This document shows positions 1 through 13,640 of a stretch of DNA of 64,000 nt, piece by piece (position 1 is the stretch's first letter; each line of letters starts with the position of its first letter). Origin of the DNA: Vespula vulgaris (Eukaryota > Arthropoda > Insecta > Hymenoptera > Vespidae); the NCBI RefSeq assembly GCF_905475345.1, contig NC_066605.1:1193501-1257500 (forward strand). Reading direction: 5' to 3'. A program made the position numbers and the translations under genes. The notes beneath the pieces were generated by a model. That model saw only the letters and a program-made list of their open reading frames with translations, did not search any database and was not told the DNA's origin.

Positions 1-665
1 ATATATGAAAGAGGGAGAAAGAGAGGGAGAGAGGAGAAAGATGGAGTATTTTTATTATATATATGAAAGTTTCATAAGAAATATTAAAAAGATATAATGA
101 ATGATACAAAGATTATTAATAAATTGAAAGAAATATAAATATTTTTTGGAATAAAAAGGTATAAGTCTTGGTATATAAATGAAACGAATAAAATGGTTTG
201 CCTGCACTCAGGAGTGCATATGAAAGGTTCACAGTAAGTACATGATTGCATTCAGGAATGCAAATGAACAAATTATAGTAAGGATGTACATTTCACATTC
301 GGAATGATAAAAAATGAATGAATGAATGCACTAATAAGGATACTTAATCAAGAAATATATAAATACGTCAATTTCTGATAATATTTTTTTCAATATATTA
401 AACCTGTTTAACAATGAATAAATGAAATTTTATTTTATTCCATATATGATAATTGAATGATATTTAAATGGTGCAAATGAATCAAAAGAAAATTTGAATC
501 ATTCTGATAAGAAATGTATAAGCTTTGCTAGATGAATGAAGCGACAAAATGGCAGCCAGCACTCAGGAGTGCATATTAAAATATGTCAAGGGTATGCATT
601 TTTATTCCAAAATTATCAATAAATGAATATGAGATGAAAGGCTTAATAAATATATATGAAAGAGG

Positions 666-741
<76 letters not shown>

Positions 742-2330
742 AAAGACGGATCATTTTTATTATATATATGAAAGTTTCATAAGAAATATTAAGAAGATAT
801 AATGAATGATACAAAGATTATTAATAAATGTTTATACATATTTGAAAGAAATATAAATATTTTTGGAATAAAAAGGCATAACTCTTGGTATATAAATGAG
901 ACGAATAAAAAGGCTTGCCTGCACTCAGGAGTGCATATGAAAGGTTCACAGTAAGTACATGATTGCATTCAGAAATGCAAATGAACAAATTATAGTAAGG
1001 ATATACATTTCACATTCGGAATGAACAAAGATGAATGAATGAATGCACTAATAAGGATACTTAATCAAAAAATATATAAATACGTCAATCTCTGGTAATA
1101 TTTTTTTCAATATATTAAACCTGTCTAACAATAAATAAATGAAATTTTATTTTATTCCATATATGATAATTGAATGATATTTAAATGGTGCAAATGAATC
1201 AAAAGAAAATTTGAATCATTCTGATAAGAAATGTATAAGCTTTGCTAGATGAATGAAGCGACAAAATGGCAGCCAGCACTCAGGAGTGCATATTAAAATA
1301 TGTCAAGGATATACATATTTATTCCAAAATTATCAACAAATAAATATGAGATGAAAGACTTAATAAATATATATGAGAGAGAGAAGGAGAAAGAGGGAGT
1401 ATTTTTATTATATATATGAAAGTTTCATAAGAAATATTAAGAAGGTTATTAATGAATGATACAAAGATTATTAAGAAATATTTATACGTATTTAAAAGAA
1501 GTATGAATATTTTTTGGAATAAAAATGCATAGGTCTTGGTATATAAATGAAGCGATTGAAATGGCTTGCCTGCACTCAGGAGTGCATACGATACACAGTA
1601 AGTACATGCCTGCATTCAGGAATGCAGATGAACGTATTATAGTAAGGATATACATTTATCGTTTCGAATGATCAAAATGAAAATGCACTTAGGAAAGTAT
1701 ATAATAAATAAATATTTAAATATTCCAGTCTTATTTTATTTTTTTTTAAAGAAATAATATTTATTTCATAATAAATAAAGATTATTTCATATTCCTCCTA
1801 ATATTATAATGTATTTATATTTACATAGAGTGCAAGTGAATGAAAAGAAAATTTGAATCATTCTAAATTAAAAATGTATAAATCTTGCTAAGCGAGTGAT
1901 ATGATACGTAAATAACAGCCTTGCACTCAGGAGTGCATAAAATATGTCAAGGGTATATATTTTTATTCCAAAATTATGAACAAGTGAATATAAAATGACA
2001 GAATTAATAAGTGTGTATATGAGTGAGAAAGAGAGAGAGGGGGAGGGGTCTTTTTATTACATATATGAAAGTTTTGTAAGAAATATTAAAAAGATATAAT
2101 GAATGATATAAAGCTTATTAGCAAATGTTTACACATATTTGATAGAAATATGATTATTTTTTGGAATAAAAGTGCATAAGTCCTTGGTATATAAATGAAG
2201 CAAATAAAAAGGCTGTCCCACACTCAGGAGTGTGAGAGAAAATAGTTCAGGGACAGGTTTGCATTCAGGAATGCACCTGGGATACTCAAGCATGTAGATT
2301 TTCATTTCAGGATAATTTAAAATTTTTTAT
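1..2330. repeat. Tandem repeat of ~650-715 bp with recurring small hairpins
   Basis: About three and a half head-to-tail copies are visible. The anchor TGCACTCAGGAGTGCA begins near 203, 919 and 1569, with a diverged form at 2219. A second anchor, AGCACTCAGGAGTGCAT, falls mid-unit near 558, 1275 and 1921. Long stretches between anchors are nearly identical from copy to copy. Copy length varies mainly because a (GA)n tract sits in the first unit. No reading frame is conserved between copies. The left end is cut by the window edge. Confidence 0.85.
669..737. repeat. (GA)n microsatellite
   Basis: An almost pure AG dinucleotide run inside the first large tandem unit. The corresponding place in the other copies holds only a short GA-rich stretch, so this tract expanded after the units were duplicated. 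Confidence 0.95.
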
Positions 2331-4022
2331 ATGATTATTAGTAAATCAATAATTTTTTCTTTATCTTTTTTATGTACAGTCACTTTTGATGATTATATAT
2401 TTATATACATATACTTTATCCAATGCCAACATAGTCTTATCACAAGTTGTAGGATGGCTCATTTATTGTAAGAGTCATTTTATGACTTGTATGAATATAA
2501 TCATCATCTTATATAGATTCTAATTATTCTGATTAAAAATCTACAAGACTTGATGTAGTTAGGGAAGTTAGGATTTGTTAAGGCAAGCAGTGACGATAAC
2601 ATAAATTAATAAGAATAATATGCAACAATGTATTAAAACTATATTTTGTCTTTAATATGTGCAATATTTCTATATATGTATTTCATATATAATCTTATTT
2701 TTTTCTTTCAGATTTAATATTTCATTACTATTTTATATATAATATACAAACTATACGATTTGAAAATTGTGAAATTATATTACTATATTTTCTATAATTT
2801 AATAGATAAAAAAGTGTCGTACATATAAACGATGTAATATGTACATCAGACACTTCGCGTTAATACAAACGTAATAATGTAAGATCTATGTAATCCATCG
2901 ATTAAATATAGATCTGATCTCGTTATGGATATATTTATGGCGGTATACAAAATTGTGTATGCATTTTATAATACGACACAAGGTGCAGTATACTTTCTCT
3001 CTCCTTTTTTTTTTTATTTTTTTTTTAACGCGACCTAATCCTTAAATATTGTGAAATATTTACAATTCTTTTCCTTTTTCTCATAACGTGTCTTGAATGA
3101 TTTACATTATTTATCTTAATTGTATTAAACAATTGATAATTTATTATGTAATTATATCTTTATATCTTTATATGTGTTTCTATATATTTCTATATATTTA
3201 TATATTATGCTATATATTTCTATATCATTCTATATATTTCTATATATTTTTATGTATTTCTATATATTTGTACATCACATGCACTCATAATTTCATATTT
3301 GTATTTAAATGTAAATCGTGTTTACTAATGCATCGAGAATTCGATATATTCAGTGCCAATTTTATGGCCATTTTAATACATTTTTTTTTTCTTTTATTTC
3401 AGTATTACAATCTATGGCGAAATATATACGTATATTATTTTTTACTTATTAAATTATCAAAATTATGAAAATATTTGTCCATAGATTGTAGATAAAAATT
3501 TTGTCTTTCCACACATGCCTTTTATATATTTTTCTGTTACAGAGAGGTGTCGTTTCCATGTCTCAAGGTTAAATATTGCAAAATATCCTTTTATATATCA
3601 GTGGGTATTAACAAAAGTGTTGAAAATAATTTTTCAAGATTTGTCATATTATCATAGTGTATGACACAAAAATAAATTGATAAAGATTATGAATTCATCA
3701 TGCAAAATTTTTGTTTCAGGTTTTCCAAGTGCTTGGATTAAGAAGAAATCAATGTAAAATAATAATATGGGAAGATAATCTAATTACGTATTGATGCCGA
3801 ATGAAGAAATGGAATTATAAAAAATTAAAAATTGAAATATTCACTAAATTTGAACTAACCGTAGTTAATTTCTGTTTCAGGAAATATCATCCAAATTGGC
3901 AAGATCCGATTCCATTCTTCGTTGGTTGTTTTTTTCGTTTGTGAGATATGTATGTGTGCATGTATATGTGTGTATAAAATAATTCTTACTTTAATATATG
4001 TTTTATGTTTAAAAAGTAATAA
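2331..4022. other. AT-rich unassigned stretch
   Basis: I see no gene here. From about 3150 to 3270 there is a low-complexity run built from TCTATATATTT-like steps. Several acceptor-like sequences (pyrimidine tract plus CAG or TTACAG) occur on the plus strand near 3402, 3541, 3719 and 3881, but no open frames or matching donors join them into a convincing gene. Confidence 0.6.
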
Positions 4023-4445
4023 AATTATAAATTTCTTATGTCCACAGGTTATTTGTTTATTATATAAAATATGGATATTGATTTTGATTGTTTCTTGTTT
4101 AATTATAAAATGTCTTTTGTACTTTATGTTCACAGGTGACTATGAACAGCAGAATGCTAATTTATTATATAAAATTCGCACATTATTTCGATTGCTTCTT
4201 CTTTAATTACAAAATGTTTTTAATGTTTTACGTTCACAGGTGACTGTAAACAGCACAATGCTAATTTAAATAAAATTAGCACATTATTTCAATTGCTATT
4301 TGTTTAATTATAAAATATTTTTGATGTTTTATATTCACAGGTGGACTATAAATGATGATTTATTATAGGAAATATGAAATTCGTATATTACTTCGATTGC
4401 TTCTTGTTTAAATATATGGTTTAGATTTTTTATGTTCACAGGATT
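4023..4445 (+). repeat. ~100-bp tandem repeat, each copy ending TTCACAGGTGA
   Basis: The CACAG motif recurs at 4043, 4131, 4235, 4335 and 4437, spaced 88, 104, 100 and 102 bp. The intervening DNA is similar in each copy (AATGCTAATTTA, then ATTTCGATTGCTTCTT, then AATTACAAAATG, then a T-rich run). Each copy therefore presents an intron-3'-end-like signal on the plus strand. No protein frame is conserved. Confidence 0.75.
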
Positions 4446-5560
4446 TCAGTATCGTGTGCAGCAAGGTTTCACATTAGTTTAATGGGAATAGAATTCCATA
4501 AAGGGCTCTATTCTTAACCGGGTAGGTAGGTCGATATCAAACGAATTCATAAGTTTTCATCTAGTCATGATCGATTAGAAAAAAATTTTTGATTCGTTTC
4601 GCGATTGATTTTGTTTCTTTTTTCTAATTATAATTATAATTCTCTAAAATTATAATAATTATTATTGAATATGTCATAATAATGATTTTATATAATAGCT
4701 TGTAAAGTAATTCATATTAAAAGTAGAGTCTTTAGCCCGTGGGTCTCCGTATGCAGCAACCTCCATGCGGTGGGACCTGGAAATCGATATTACTTACGAT
4801 ATATGATAAATGTAAATAACGTAAGTACTGTCGAGCTAATGGCTGCATTTAAATTCAATAAAAATTTATTGTGTTCTATAATGAACTATTTTCCACTTTG
4901 TTTATTTCTCGTATTTCAATAGAGATATAAATAGATTAATTTCTTATTTAACAAATTCATTATTATAATATATATATATATACATATTCAATATATATAA
5001 AATTAAATACATGTATACATATGCAACATATTCTTATTGACATATATAATAAAATTGTGTGTGTAAATTATTGTTTGTTGAATAAAAAAATTAAGTCTAA
5101 GCTTTCAAGTAATTAAGAGGAGCCAGTTGCTGCTATATCTTTCGAGAATGGATTGTGGTCTTATATATTTTTTATTTTTTATCAAAAAATGCACAAATTC
5201 TTAACTAAAATTTGAAACGTAATTATGATGAACATTAACGTCCTACTAATTATCTTTTTTTTTGCCTTTACAATTTTTATCGTTGATCTAATGTTATCTA
5301 TAATTTTTGTTTAAATAATGTATTTTATAAAAAATCATTTCACATTTTATATTTTTATTGATAGTATATATTCAAAATTTCTCAATTGTTCGATTTCTTG
5401 ATTGCATCATATATCAAAATGTAGAATCATGCGTTTAAATGATTTATAGAAACAGATTGATAATAGAAATAAAAAGTGCATCTATATACTGGTACGTTAA
5501 ACGGGCGTATTACATTACGTTCTATTGTAGTATAGTATTAAATATTTTCTTTTTGTTTCA
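4446..5560. other. Unassigned AT-rich DNA with one inverted repeat fragment
   Basis: Nothing gene-like is visible. A fragment at about 4735-4800 (TGCAGCAACCTCCATGCGGT) is the reverse complement of the conserved core of the composite repeat that begins downstream. A plus-strand acceptor-like tract ending TTTTTGTTTCAG at about 5562 lies at the edge of the composite block. Confidence 0.6.
4735..4800 (-). repeat. Inverted, isolated fragment of the composite repeat core
   Basis: Reads as the opposite orientation of the block seen at 6587 and at ten or more further sites (gcaacctcc...gcggtgggacctgg). It is the only copy I found in this orientation. Confidence 0.7.
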
Positions 5561-6469
5561 GAAACACGCGTGAATGTTTTCCCTACCATTCGCGTACGGA
5601 AGCAATGAGACATATCCTCCCTGCATATAATAAGAATTATATGCGGAGAGGTTCTATTAACTTCCGTGTAAAAATTCTACAATGATCCGTCCCCCGATCA
5701 CCCAACCTGAAACAGAAAAAGCATAACAGAAGAAAAGATAAACATGTACAAATTACATGCAAAATTATATGCAAAAAGACATTTATATTCAATGACTTCC
5801 CTGTGATAATATAATTTCACCATGATAGATCCCTCGATGATCTAACCTGAAACATAAAAGAGAAAAAGGAGAAAAGAATAATATAATAAATAGAAATGCA
5901 TAAATAAATATAAATGCATATAATTAATAGGTATATATAGAATTAATAAAAATCTATAGTGAACCTAAATGTATATAATTAATAGAAATGAAAAATAATT
6001 CAATAAATAAACTTTACGATGATCGATCCCACGACGATTCATCTAACCACTATTTAATGTGAAATAGAAAAAGAGTTAAAGAAGAAGAAGAAAAAAAAAG
6101 AAAAGAGAAGAAAAGGAAAAGAGAAAAAGAGCATTAAAAGATGCCGAGACGGCAGCCCGTCAAAAGGCCCACACCCGAGGCTAACAATTAATAAAAGTTA
6201 ATAAAAATGATTCATATAGTAAATAAAAGTATATAATTAATGTAATTATCAAAAGTATACAATTATTAAAATTGTATAAGTAATAAAATTAAATAAGGAT
6301 AAATACAAACATAAGTACGATGGAAAAGTTTACTGTACGTTCTTTTAGAAAATTAATTGAAAATTTTGTTATATTCAAATTTATTTATCTGTGGAAATAT
6401 AACTAACAATTTAAAATGTAATCAATTTAACGTTTAATTGAACTTAGACAGATGAGAGTAAAAATATAG

Positions 6470-7640
6470 AAATATGCAGCCATTCGCCCGGTAATACTTG
6501 CGTTTTATAATTATGCGTATAATTTAGTTACGGACTTTAAATATAATTAAGATAGAGATTTCGATATATCGCAAGTATTACCGACCCAGGTCCCACCGCT
6601 TGGAGGTTGCTGCATCTAGGGACCCACGAGCTAACGGGGATTCTACTCTCTAAGATCCGCGAGACCGGCGTGAACAAATAATCGCCGAACAAAGAAAACG
6701 AAGTCCTCGGTAGGACTTTTAATCGCGCTCGGACACTCACGTGAGTGTCCGAATGACTCTACTGCAAAATACGCATTACCGGCGTAATCTTATCTCTATA
6801 TTAAGCAAATAAAACTAAGTCCACGGTAGGACACTTAATTCGCGCCCGAACACTCACGTGGTGTTAGTACAACGGCAACTCTACTCTAAAATCCGCATTC
6901 CCGGCGTTCGCGAGGTAATATGAGCGAACAGGGACATCGAGTCCGCAACGGTATCCTACTAGGGATAACGTTGAGGCCGTCAGCCTCGGATGCCCATATC
7001 CCGCCTTTAAGCACGACCGTCCGTGCCTTTCGCATTTCGAACAATAACACGAAGTCCACGGTAGGACCTTTAATCGCGCCCGAACATCCACGTGAGTGTT
7101 AGAATAACGGTGACTCTACTCTAATTCGCGGTCCCGCGGGGTTGCATACACCTCACCATGGACTCAGGTGACTATAGATATAAGGTGGGTCAGTCAACGG
7201 ACTGAACATCCTTACAAATAGCCATAAACCATCCTCCTCAGTAGCACATAGACCGTCTCACTCTACAGTCATCCGATGACCGTATCACGACCGGTCATTC
7301 GTTCGTTTTTAGCAATCAAACGAAGTCCATTATCGTAGGACTTTTAATCGCGCCCGGGAACACCACGCCTGTGCCCGCCGACACAGGCGCAAATGTTCTT
7401 TCTATCTTACCCGTATTCGCGTCTAACAATCGAATATGAACCAACCCTTCGACGATACATCGAACCTGCGCCGACATATCGAAATCCGTGAAGAAGAGGA
7501 GAAGAAGAAGAGAAAGAGAGGAAAAGAAAGCCGGAACGTGCGCGCATGTGAGAACCATAGAACTCGGAAGAAAAGAAAGAAAAGAATATCTGAAGGTGCA
7601 ACGGAACGCGTGCACGAACGTGTGAAAAAGATGAAATTGA
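6470..7640 (+). repeat. Segmental duplicate, copy 1 (partner 17455-18625)
   Basis: From roughly 6470 to 7637 the sequence matches 17455-18622 at a constant offset of 10,985 bases with only scattered substitutions. Weaker similarity with small indels continues upstream to about 6180. Identity ends abruptly near 7638, where this copy continues GGGAAGAAAAG-like sequence and the partner continues GAAATGAAAAG. Confidence 0.9.
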
Positions 7641-9596
7641 GAAGAAAAGATGGGCATAGAACATCGCTAAACTCGACCAAAACCAGAGTACGAAAATCCA
7701 ACTGAGTTTTTTGGTAGCGAAAGAAGGAGACCCGCACAGAAGCCCACGCCCATGAGCCCCTCGCATGGGTCCCACCCGACAGAAACTATGATAATTAATC
7801 TCGAATATTTATATCAATTATTATCGACCTACACGTTTCAATGAATAGAAATGACTGTGAATTTACTGCTAAATATACGGAAAGTGTAACAAAGAACGTA
7901 AAATGTACGTCCTTCGATGTTCCATTTGGAATTATATAGAAGAAATTTTAGACAAGCCTTAGAGAACGCAGCCATTCGCTCGGCAATACTTGCACACCAT
8001 AAGATATTGATGAAACACAAGTAGTTCCGACCCAGGTCCCACCGCGTGGAGGTTGCTGCAGTTGGAGACCCACGGTCTAACGGGGTCTCTACTCTGAAAT
8101 TCGCGTGACCGGCGTGATCAAATAATCGGCGTTCTATAAAACGAAGTCCCCGGTAGGACTTTTAATCGCGCCCGAACACTCCCGGGAGTGTTATAATAAC
8201 GGTGACTCTACTCTAAATTCGCGTTCGCGGCGTCCACGCACCAACCGAGAATTCAGGCAGCTAACTGGAGGAGGGTCAGTCCACGCTTACGGATAGCAAA
8301 CCATTCTACTCGGTAGCACATAAACCGACACACAACCAGTCATTTCGTTTTAGCAATCAAACGATGTCAATTATCGCGCCCGAGAACACGACGCATGTGC
8401 CCGCCGACACACGCGCGAGTGTTCTTCCTATCCTACCCGTATTCCGCGCGGATATAGCAAAATTCGCGAAGAAGAGGAAAAGAAGAAGAGAAAAAAAGAA
8501 AAGGAGAAGAAAATGAGAAGAGAAGAAAGCCAGACCGTGCGCACACGCGAAATGAATGAAGTAGAAAAGAAAAGAAAGAAAAGAATATCCGTAAGAAGCA
8601 ATGGAACACATGCATGCGTGGAAAAGATGAAATTGGGAAGAAAAGATGGACATAGAAGATTGGTACACCCGACGAAAACCAGAGTACAAAAATCCAGCTT
8701 GATTTTTCGATGCAGAAAGAAGGAAACCCGCACAGAAGCCCACGCCCATGAGCCCCACTCATGGGTCCCACCCGATAAAAACCATAATAACTAATCTCGA
8801 TTAATTATTATATTATAGAGCTATGCGTTTCAACGAATAGAAATGACTGTGAACTCATTGCTGAATATACGAAAGATGTAAGAAGCAATGTGAAATATAT
8901 TTTGGAATTTCTTAGAAAAGATCTTGGAAAAATCTTAAAATTTGCAGCCATTCGCTCGGAAATACTTGCACCTTATAAGATTTCAATAAACAAGTACTGC
9001 CGACCCAGGTCCCACCGCGTGGAGGTTGCTGCAAGTGGAGACCCGCGGACTAACGGTGACTCTACTCTTTACTACTTCTACTACTATCAAGAAAGCAAAG
9101 CAACGGGGCGACCTCCACTCCCGACGAATTCAAGCCTCCAAACGCTAAAATTGCAGCCCCATGCGTCTCCGCATTTGGGAACCGACTTACGCATAGCTCA
9201 ACTATCCAACATCGGAAGCTTCGATCACCACTTGAGCACGACCGGTCGTGCTTTCGCGACAAACGCCGGCACCCAAAATTGAATCCTACCGCACTCACAA
9301 ATACTTACGCGAGTATCCCGGAAACACTCACGCGAGTATGTTGAGTACGTTGGAGCCAAGTTTGGACTTAATCGCGTCCGAGAACACCAACGTCTATGCC
9401 AGCCGACATAAACGAGTGTCCTTCTATCTTACCCGAACGGGAGAAAAGAAATCTTTCTACGCCTGAGGTAGAAAGATTCTTTAAACTCCCGTATGAAAAT
9501 CTAAATCCCTCTATGGTCCTTGGGCGATGAACGCGTGTTGGCCGTCACGCGCGTGAGTATTTTCCCTATCATTCGCGTACGGAAGCATGGAAATAC

Positions 9597-9632
9597 CCTC
9601 CCTGCATATAATAGAGATTATATGCAGGGAGG
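9597..9632. repeat. Perfect 16-bp stem-loop within a composite unit
   Basis: Arms CCTCCCTGCATATAAT and ATTATATGCAGGGAGG flank the four-base loop AGAG. The same hairpin recurs with one or two mismatches near 5615, 12960, 20338, 21550 and 23121. Confidence 0.9.
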
Positions 9633-12600
9633 TTCCATGAACTCCCGTGAAAGAATCCCACGATGATCCGTCCCTCGATCACCTAACCTGAAACAGAAAA
9701 AGAATAAAAGAAGAAAAGATAAACATGTAAAAATTACATGCAAAACTATATGCAAAAAGCCATCTATATTCAATAATTTCCCTGTAAAAATATAATTTCT
9801 CCATGGTAGATCCCTCGGTGATCTAACCTGAAACAGAAAAGAGAAAAAGCAGAAAAGAATAATATAATAAATAGAAATATATATAACAGAAATAAATATA
9901 ATAAATAGAAATGCATAAATGAATATAAATGCATATAATTAATAAGAAATATAGGAATATATAGCATTATTAAAAATTTAGAGTGAATCTAAATGTATAT
10001 AATTAATAAAAATGGATAATAATTCAATAAATAAATGTAACGATGATGGGTCTCACGATGATTCATCTTTCCATCATTTCATCAGAAACAGAGAAAGAGT
10101 TAAAGAAGAAGGAAAGAAAAGAGAAGACATGGATAGAAAAAAAAAAGAAGAAAATGAGAAAAAGAGCCCTAAAAGATGCCGAGACGGCAGCCCGCCTAAG
10201 GCCCACACCCAAAGGCCCCTCCCAAGGGTCCCACCCGAGACTAACAATTAATAAATGTTAATAATAGTGATTCATATAGTATGTAAAAGTATATAATTAA
10301 TGTAATTATTAAAAGTATACAATTATTAAGAAATATAAGTAATAAAAGTAAGTCGGGATAAATACGAACGATAGCTAACATAAGTGGGATAGAAAAGTTT
10401 TCTGTGCGTTCTCTTAGAATACTAATTAAAAATTTTGTTATATTGAAATTTATTTATTTGTCGAAATAAAACTATCAATTTATAATGTAATCAATTTAAC
10501 GTTTAATTGAACTTAGACAGACGAGAGATACTGTAAAAATATAGAAATATGCAGCCATTCGCCCGGTAATACTTGCGTTTTATAATTATATGTGTAATTT
10601 AGTTAAAGATTTTAAATATAATTAAGACACAGATTCTGATATGTCGCAAGTATTACCGACCCAGGTCCCACCGCGTGGAGGTAGCTGCATGTGGGGACCC
10701 ACGGGCTAACGGGGACTCTACTCTAATATTCGCGTGACCGGCGTGATCAAATAAACGGCGTTCAATAAAACGAAGTCCCCGGTAGGACTTTTAATCGCGC
10801 CCGAACACTCCCGTGAGTGTTAGAATAACGGTGACTCTACTCTAAATTCGCGTTAGCGGCGTCCACGCACCAACCGAGAATTCAGGCGGCTAACAGGAGG
10901 AGGGTCAGTCCACGCTTACGGATAGCAGATCCATACCACTCGGCAGCACACGAACCGACACACGACCGGTCATTATTCGGTTTAGCAATCAAACGATTTC
11001 ATTATCGCGCCCGAGAACACCACGTATGTGCCCGCCGACACAGGCGTGAGTATTCTTCCTATTCTACCCGTATTCGCGTCTAGCAATCGATTATGAAACG
11101 AACCTTTCGACGATTCATCGGACCTGCGCCGATATATCGAAAACCGCGAAGAAGAGAAAGAGGAAAAGAAAACGGAACATGCGCGCACGTGAATACGATA
11201 AAACTCCGAAGAATTGAAAGAAAGGATATCCGGAAGTTATAATGAAACACAGGCACGTGTGGAAACGATGAAATTGAAATAAAAGATGGACATAGAAAAG
11301 AGAAGAAAAGAGAAAATGAATTCCACCGGTCAGAGTTCGGAAATCGAGTTGGAATTTTCCGTACAGAAAGAAGGAGACCCGCACAGAAGCCCACGCCCAA
11401 GGGCCCATCCCAAGGGACCCACCCGAAAGAAACTATGATAATTATTCTCGAATAATTATTTCAATTATTATACAGCTGTGGTTTTCAATGAATAGAAATG
11501 ACTGTAAATTTACAGCTTAATATATGTAAAGTGTAAAAAAGAACATAAAATGTACGTCCTTCGATGTTCTATTTGGAATTACATAGAAGAGATTTTAGAT
11601 AACTCTTACAGAACGCAGCCATTCGCTCGGCAATACTTGCACACCATGAGATATTGATGAAACACAAGTACTTCCGACCCAGGTCCCACCGCGTGGAGGT
11701 TGCTGCAGTTGGAGACCCACGGTCTAACGGGGTCTCTACTCTGAAATTCGCGTGACCGGCGTGATCAAATTATCGGCGTTCTATAAAACGAAGTCCCCGG
11801 TAGGACTTTTAATCGCGCCCGAACACTCCCGTGAGTGTTAGAATAACGGTGACTCTACTCTAAATTCGCGTTCGCGGCGTCCACGTACCAACCGAGAATT
11901 CTGGCGGCTAACAGGAGGAGGGTCAGTCCACGCTTACGGATAGCAGATCCATACCACTCGGCAGCACACGAACCGACACACGACCAGTCATTATTCGGTT
12001 TAGCAATCAAACGAAGTCCATTACCGTAGGACTTTTATTCGCGCCCGAGAACACCACGCCTGTGCCCGCCGACACACGCGCGAGTGCTCTTTCTATCTTA
12101 CCCGTATTCGCGTCTAACGATGGATTAAGAACCGAACCATTCGACAATATATCGGACCTGCACCGACATATCGAAATCCGCGAAGAAGAGAAAAAGAAGA
12201 GCAGAAAGAGAGCCGGAACATGCGCGCACGTAAAACCGATAGAACTCCGAAGAAAAGATGGACATAAAATATCACTACTCCCGATTTAAATCAGAGTAAG
12301 AAAACTGAGTTCGATTTTTCCGTACTCAAAGAAGGAGACCCGCACAGAAGCCCGCGCCCATGAGCCCCACTCATGGGACCCACCCGAGAGAAACCATAAT
12401 AATTAATCCAGAGTAATTATTACATTATAGAGCTATGTGTTTCGATGAATAGAAATGACAGTAAACTTATTGTTGAAGATACGAAAGATGTATGAAACCA
12501 TGCGAAATGTAATTTCGAATTATATGGAAAAGATTTTGAAAAAGATTTTGAAATGTGCAGCCATTCGCTCGATAATACTTGTATCACATAAGATTTGGAC

Positions 12601-13640
12601 ATATCGCAAGCATTACCGACCCAGGTCCCACCGCGTGGAGGTTGCTGCATTGGAGACCCGCGGGCTAACGGGGACTCTCCTCTAAAATCCGCGTTCGAGA
12701 TGCCTTTCCGCTTCGGGAGCTTCAGATTTCTCAGCAAACTGGAGATGTATAAAACCCCGCTTACAGATCGCTCCACCGTCCACACCGTCGGCTTCAGACA
12801 TCTCGAGACACGACCGGTCGTGTCTATATTTCGATTTCAAAATCAAAACGTAGTCCTCGGCTGGACTTAATCTCGCGTCCGCGAACACCCACGCGCGTGC
12901 CGGCCGTCACGCGCGTGAGTGTTTTTCCTATCATTCGCGTACGGAAGCAAGGAGACATACCCTCCCTGCATATAATAAGAATTATAAGCAGAGAGGTTCC
13001 ATTAACTTCCGTGTATAGATCCCACGATGATCCGTCCCTCGGTCACCTAATCTGAAACAGAAAAAAATAATAGTAGTGCTAAATATACGATCCAAAATTA
13101 AAAAGATAATAAAAATTAAATATAAAAGCAAATATTAAAAAGATAATAAAAATTAAATGTAAGAGCAAAAATTAAAAAGTTAATAAACCTAAAATATAAA
13201 AACAAAAATTAAAAACTTAATAAAAATTAAATACAAAAAAGCAAAAATTAAAAAGATAATAGAAATTAAATATAAGAACAAAAATTAAATATAAAATTAT
13301 ATGCAAAAACTTCCCTGTAAAAATTCAATTTCACGATGATCGGTCCTTCGATGATCGGTCCCTCGATGATCTAACCTGAAACAGAAAAAGTATGAAACAG
13401 AATGAGAAACAGACATAAAGAAAATAGGAAAAGACAAGACAAACAGAAAAAGGAAAAAAGAAGTGAAAATTTGCGTATGTACGCATGTGAAAAATAGAAC
13501 GATGGGTGTGTATCTCGAAGATCGGTTCAGTCGACGAAAATCAGAATGTCATAATTGAATTCGATTTTTCTTTAGTAAATGAACGAAACCCGCCTAAGGC
13601 CCACACCCGAGGGCCCCTCCCAAGGGTCCCACCCGAGAGA

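Larger units (their letters stand above)
5561..13640. repeat. Composite hairpin-rich repeat, block 1
   Basis: A block of about 1.0-1.5 kb tandem composite units, GC-richer than its surroundings. Markers recur in fixed order. GCAGCCATTCGC occurs near 6477, 7969, 8946, 10550, 11616 and 12558, with a diverged form near 13690. GACCCAGGTCCCACCGC occurs near 6583, 8028, 8999, 10656, 11675 and 12617. A GGCCCACACCCGAGG-type segment occurs near 6157, 7740, 8735, 10195, 11388, 12350 and 13597. Units contain palindromes and stem-loops plus minus-strand acceptor-like tracts (CTGAAACAGAAAAAG on plus) near 5707, 9687, 9826, 13052 and 13375. Reading frames up to ~150 codons occur but drift between copies, so I do not call proteins. 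Confidence 0.85.
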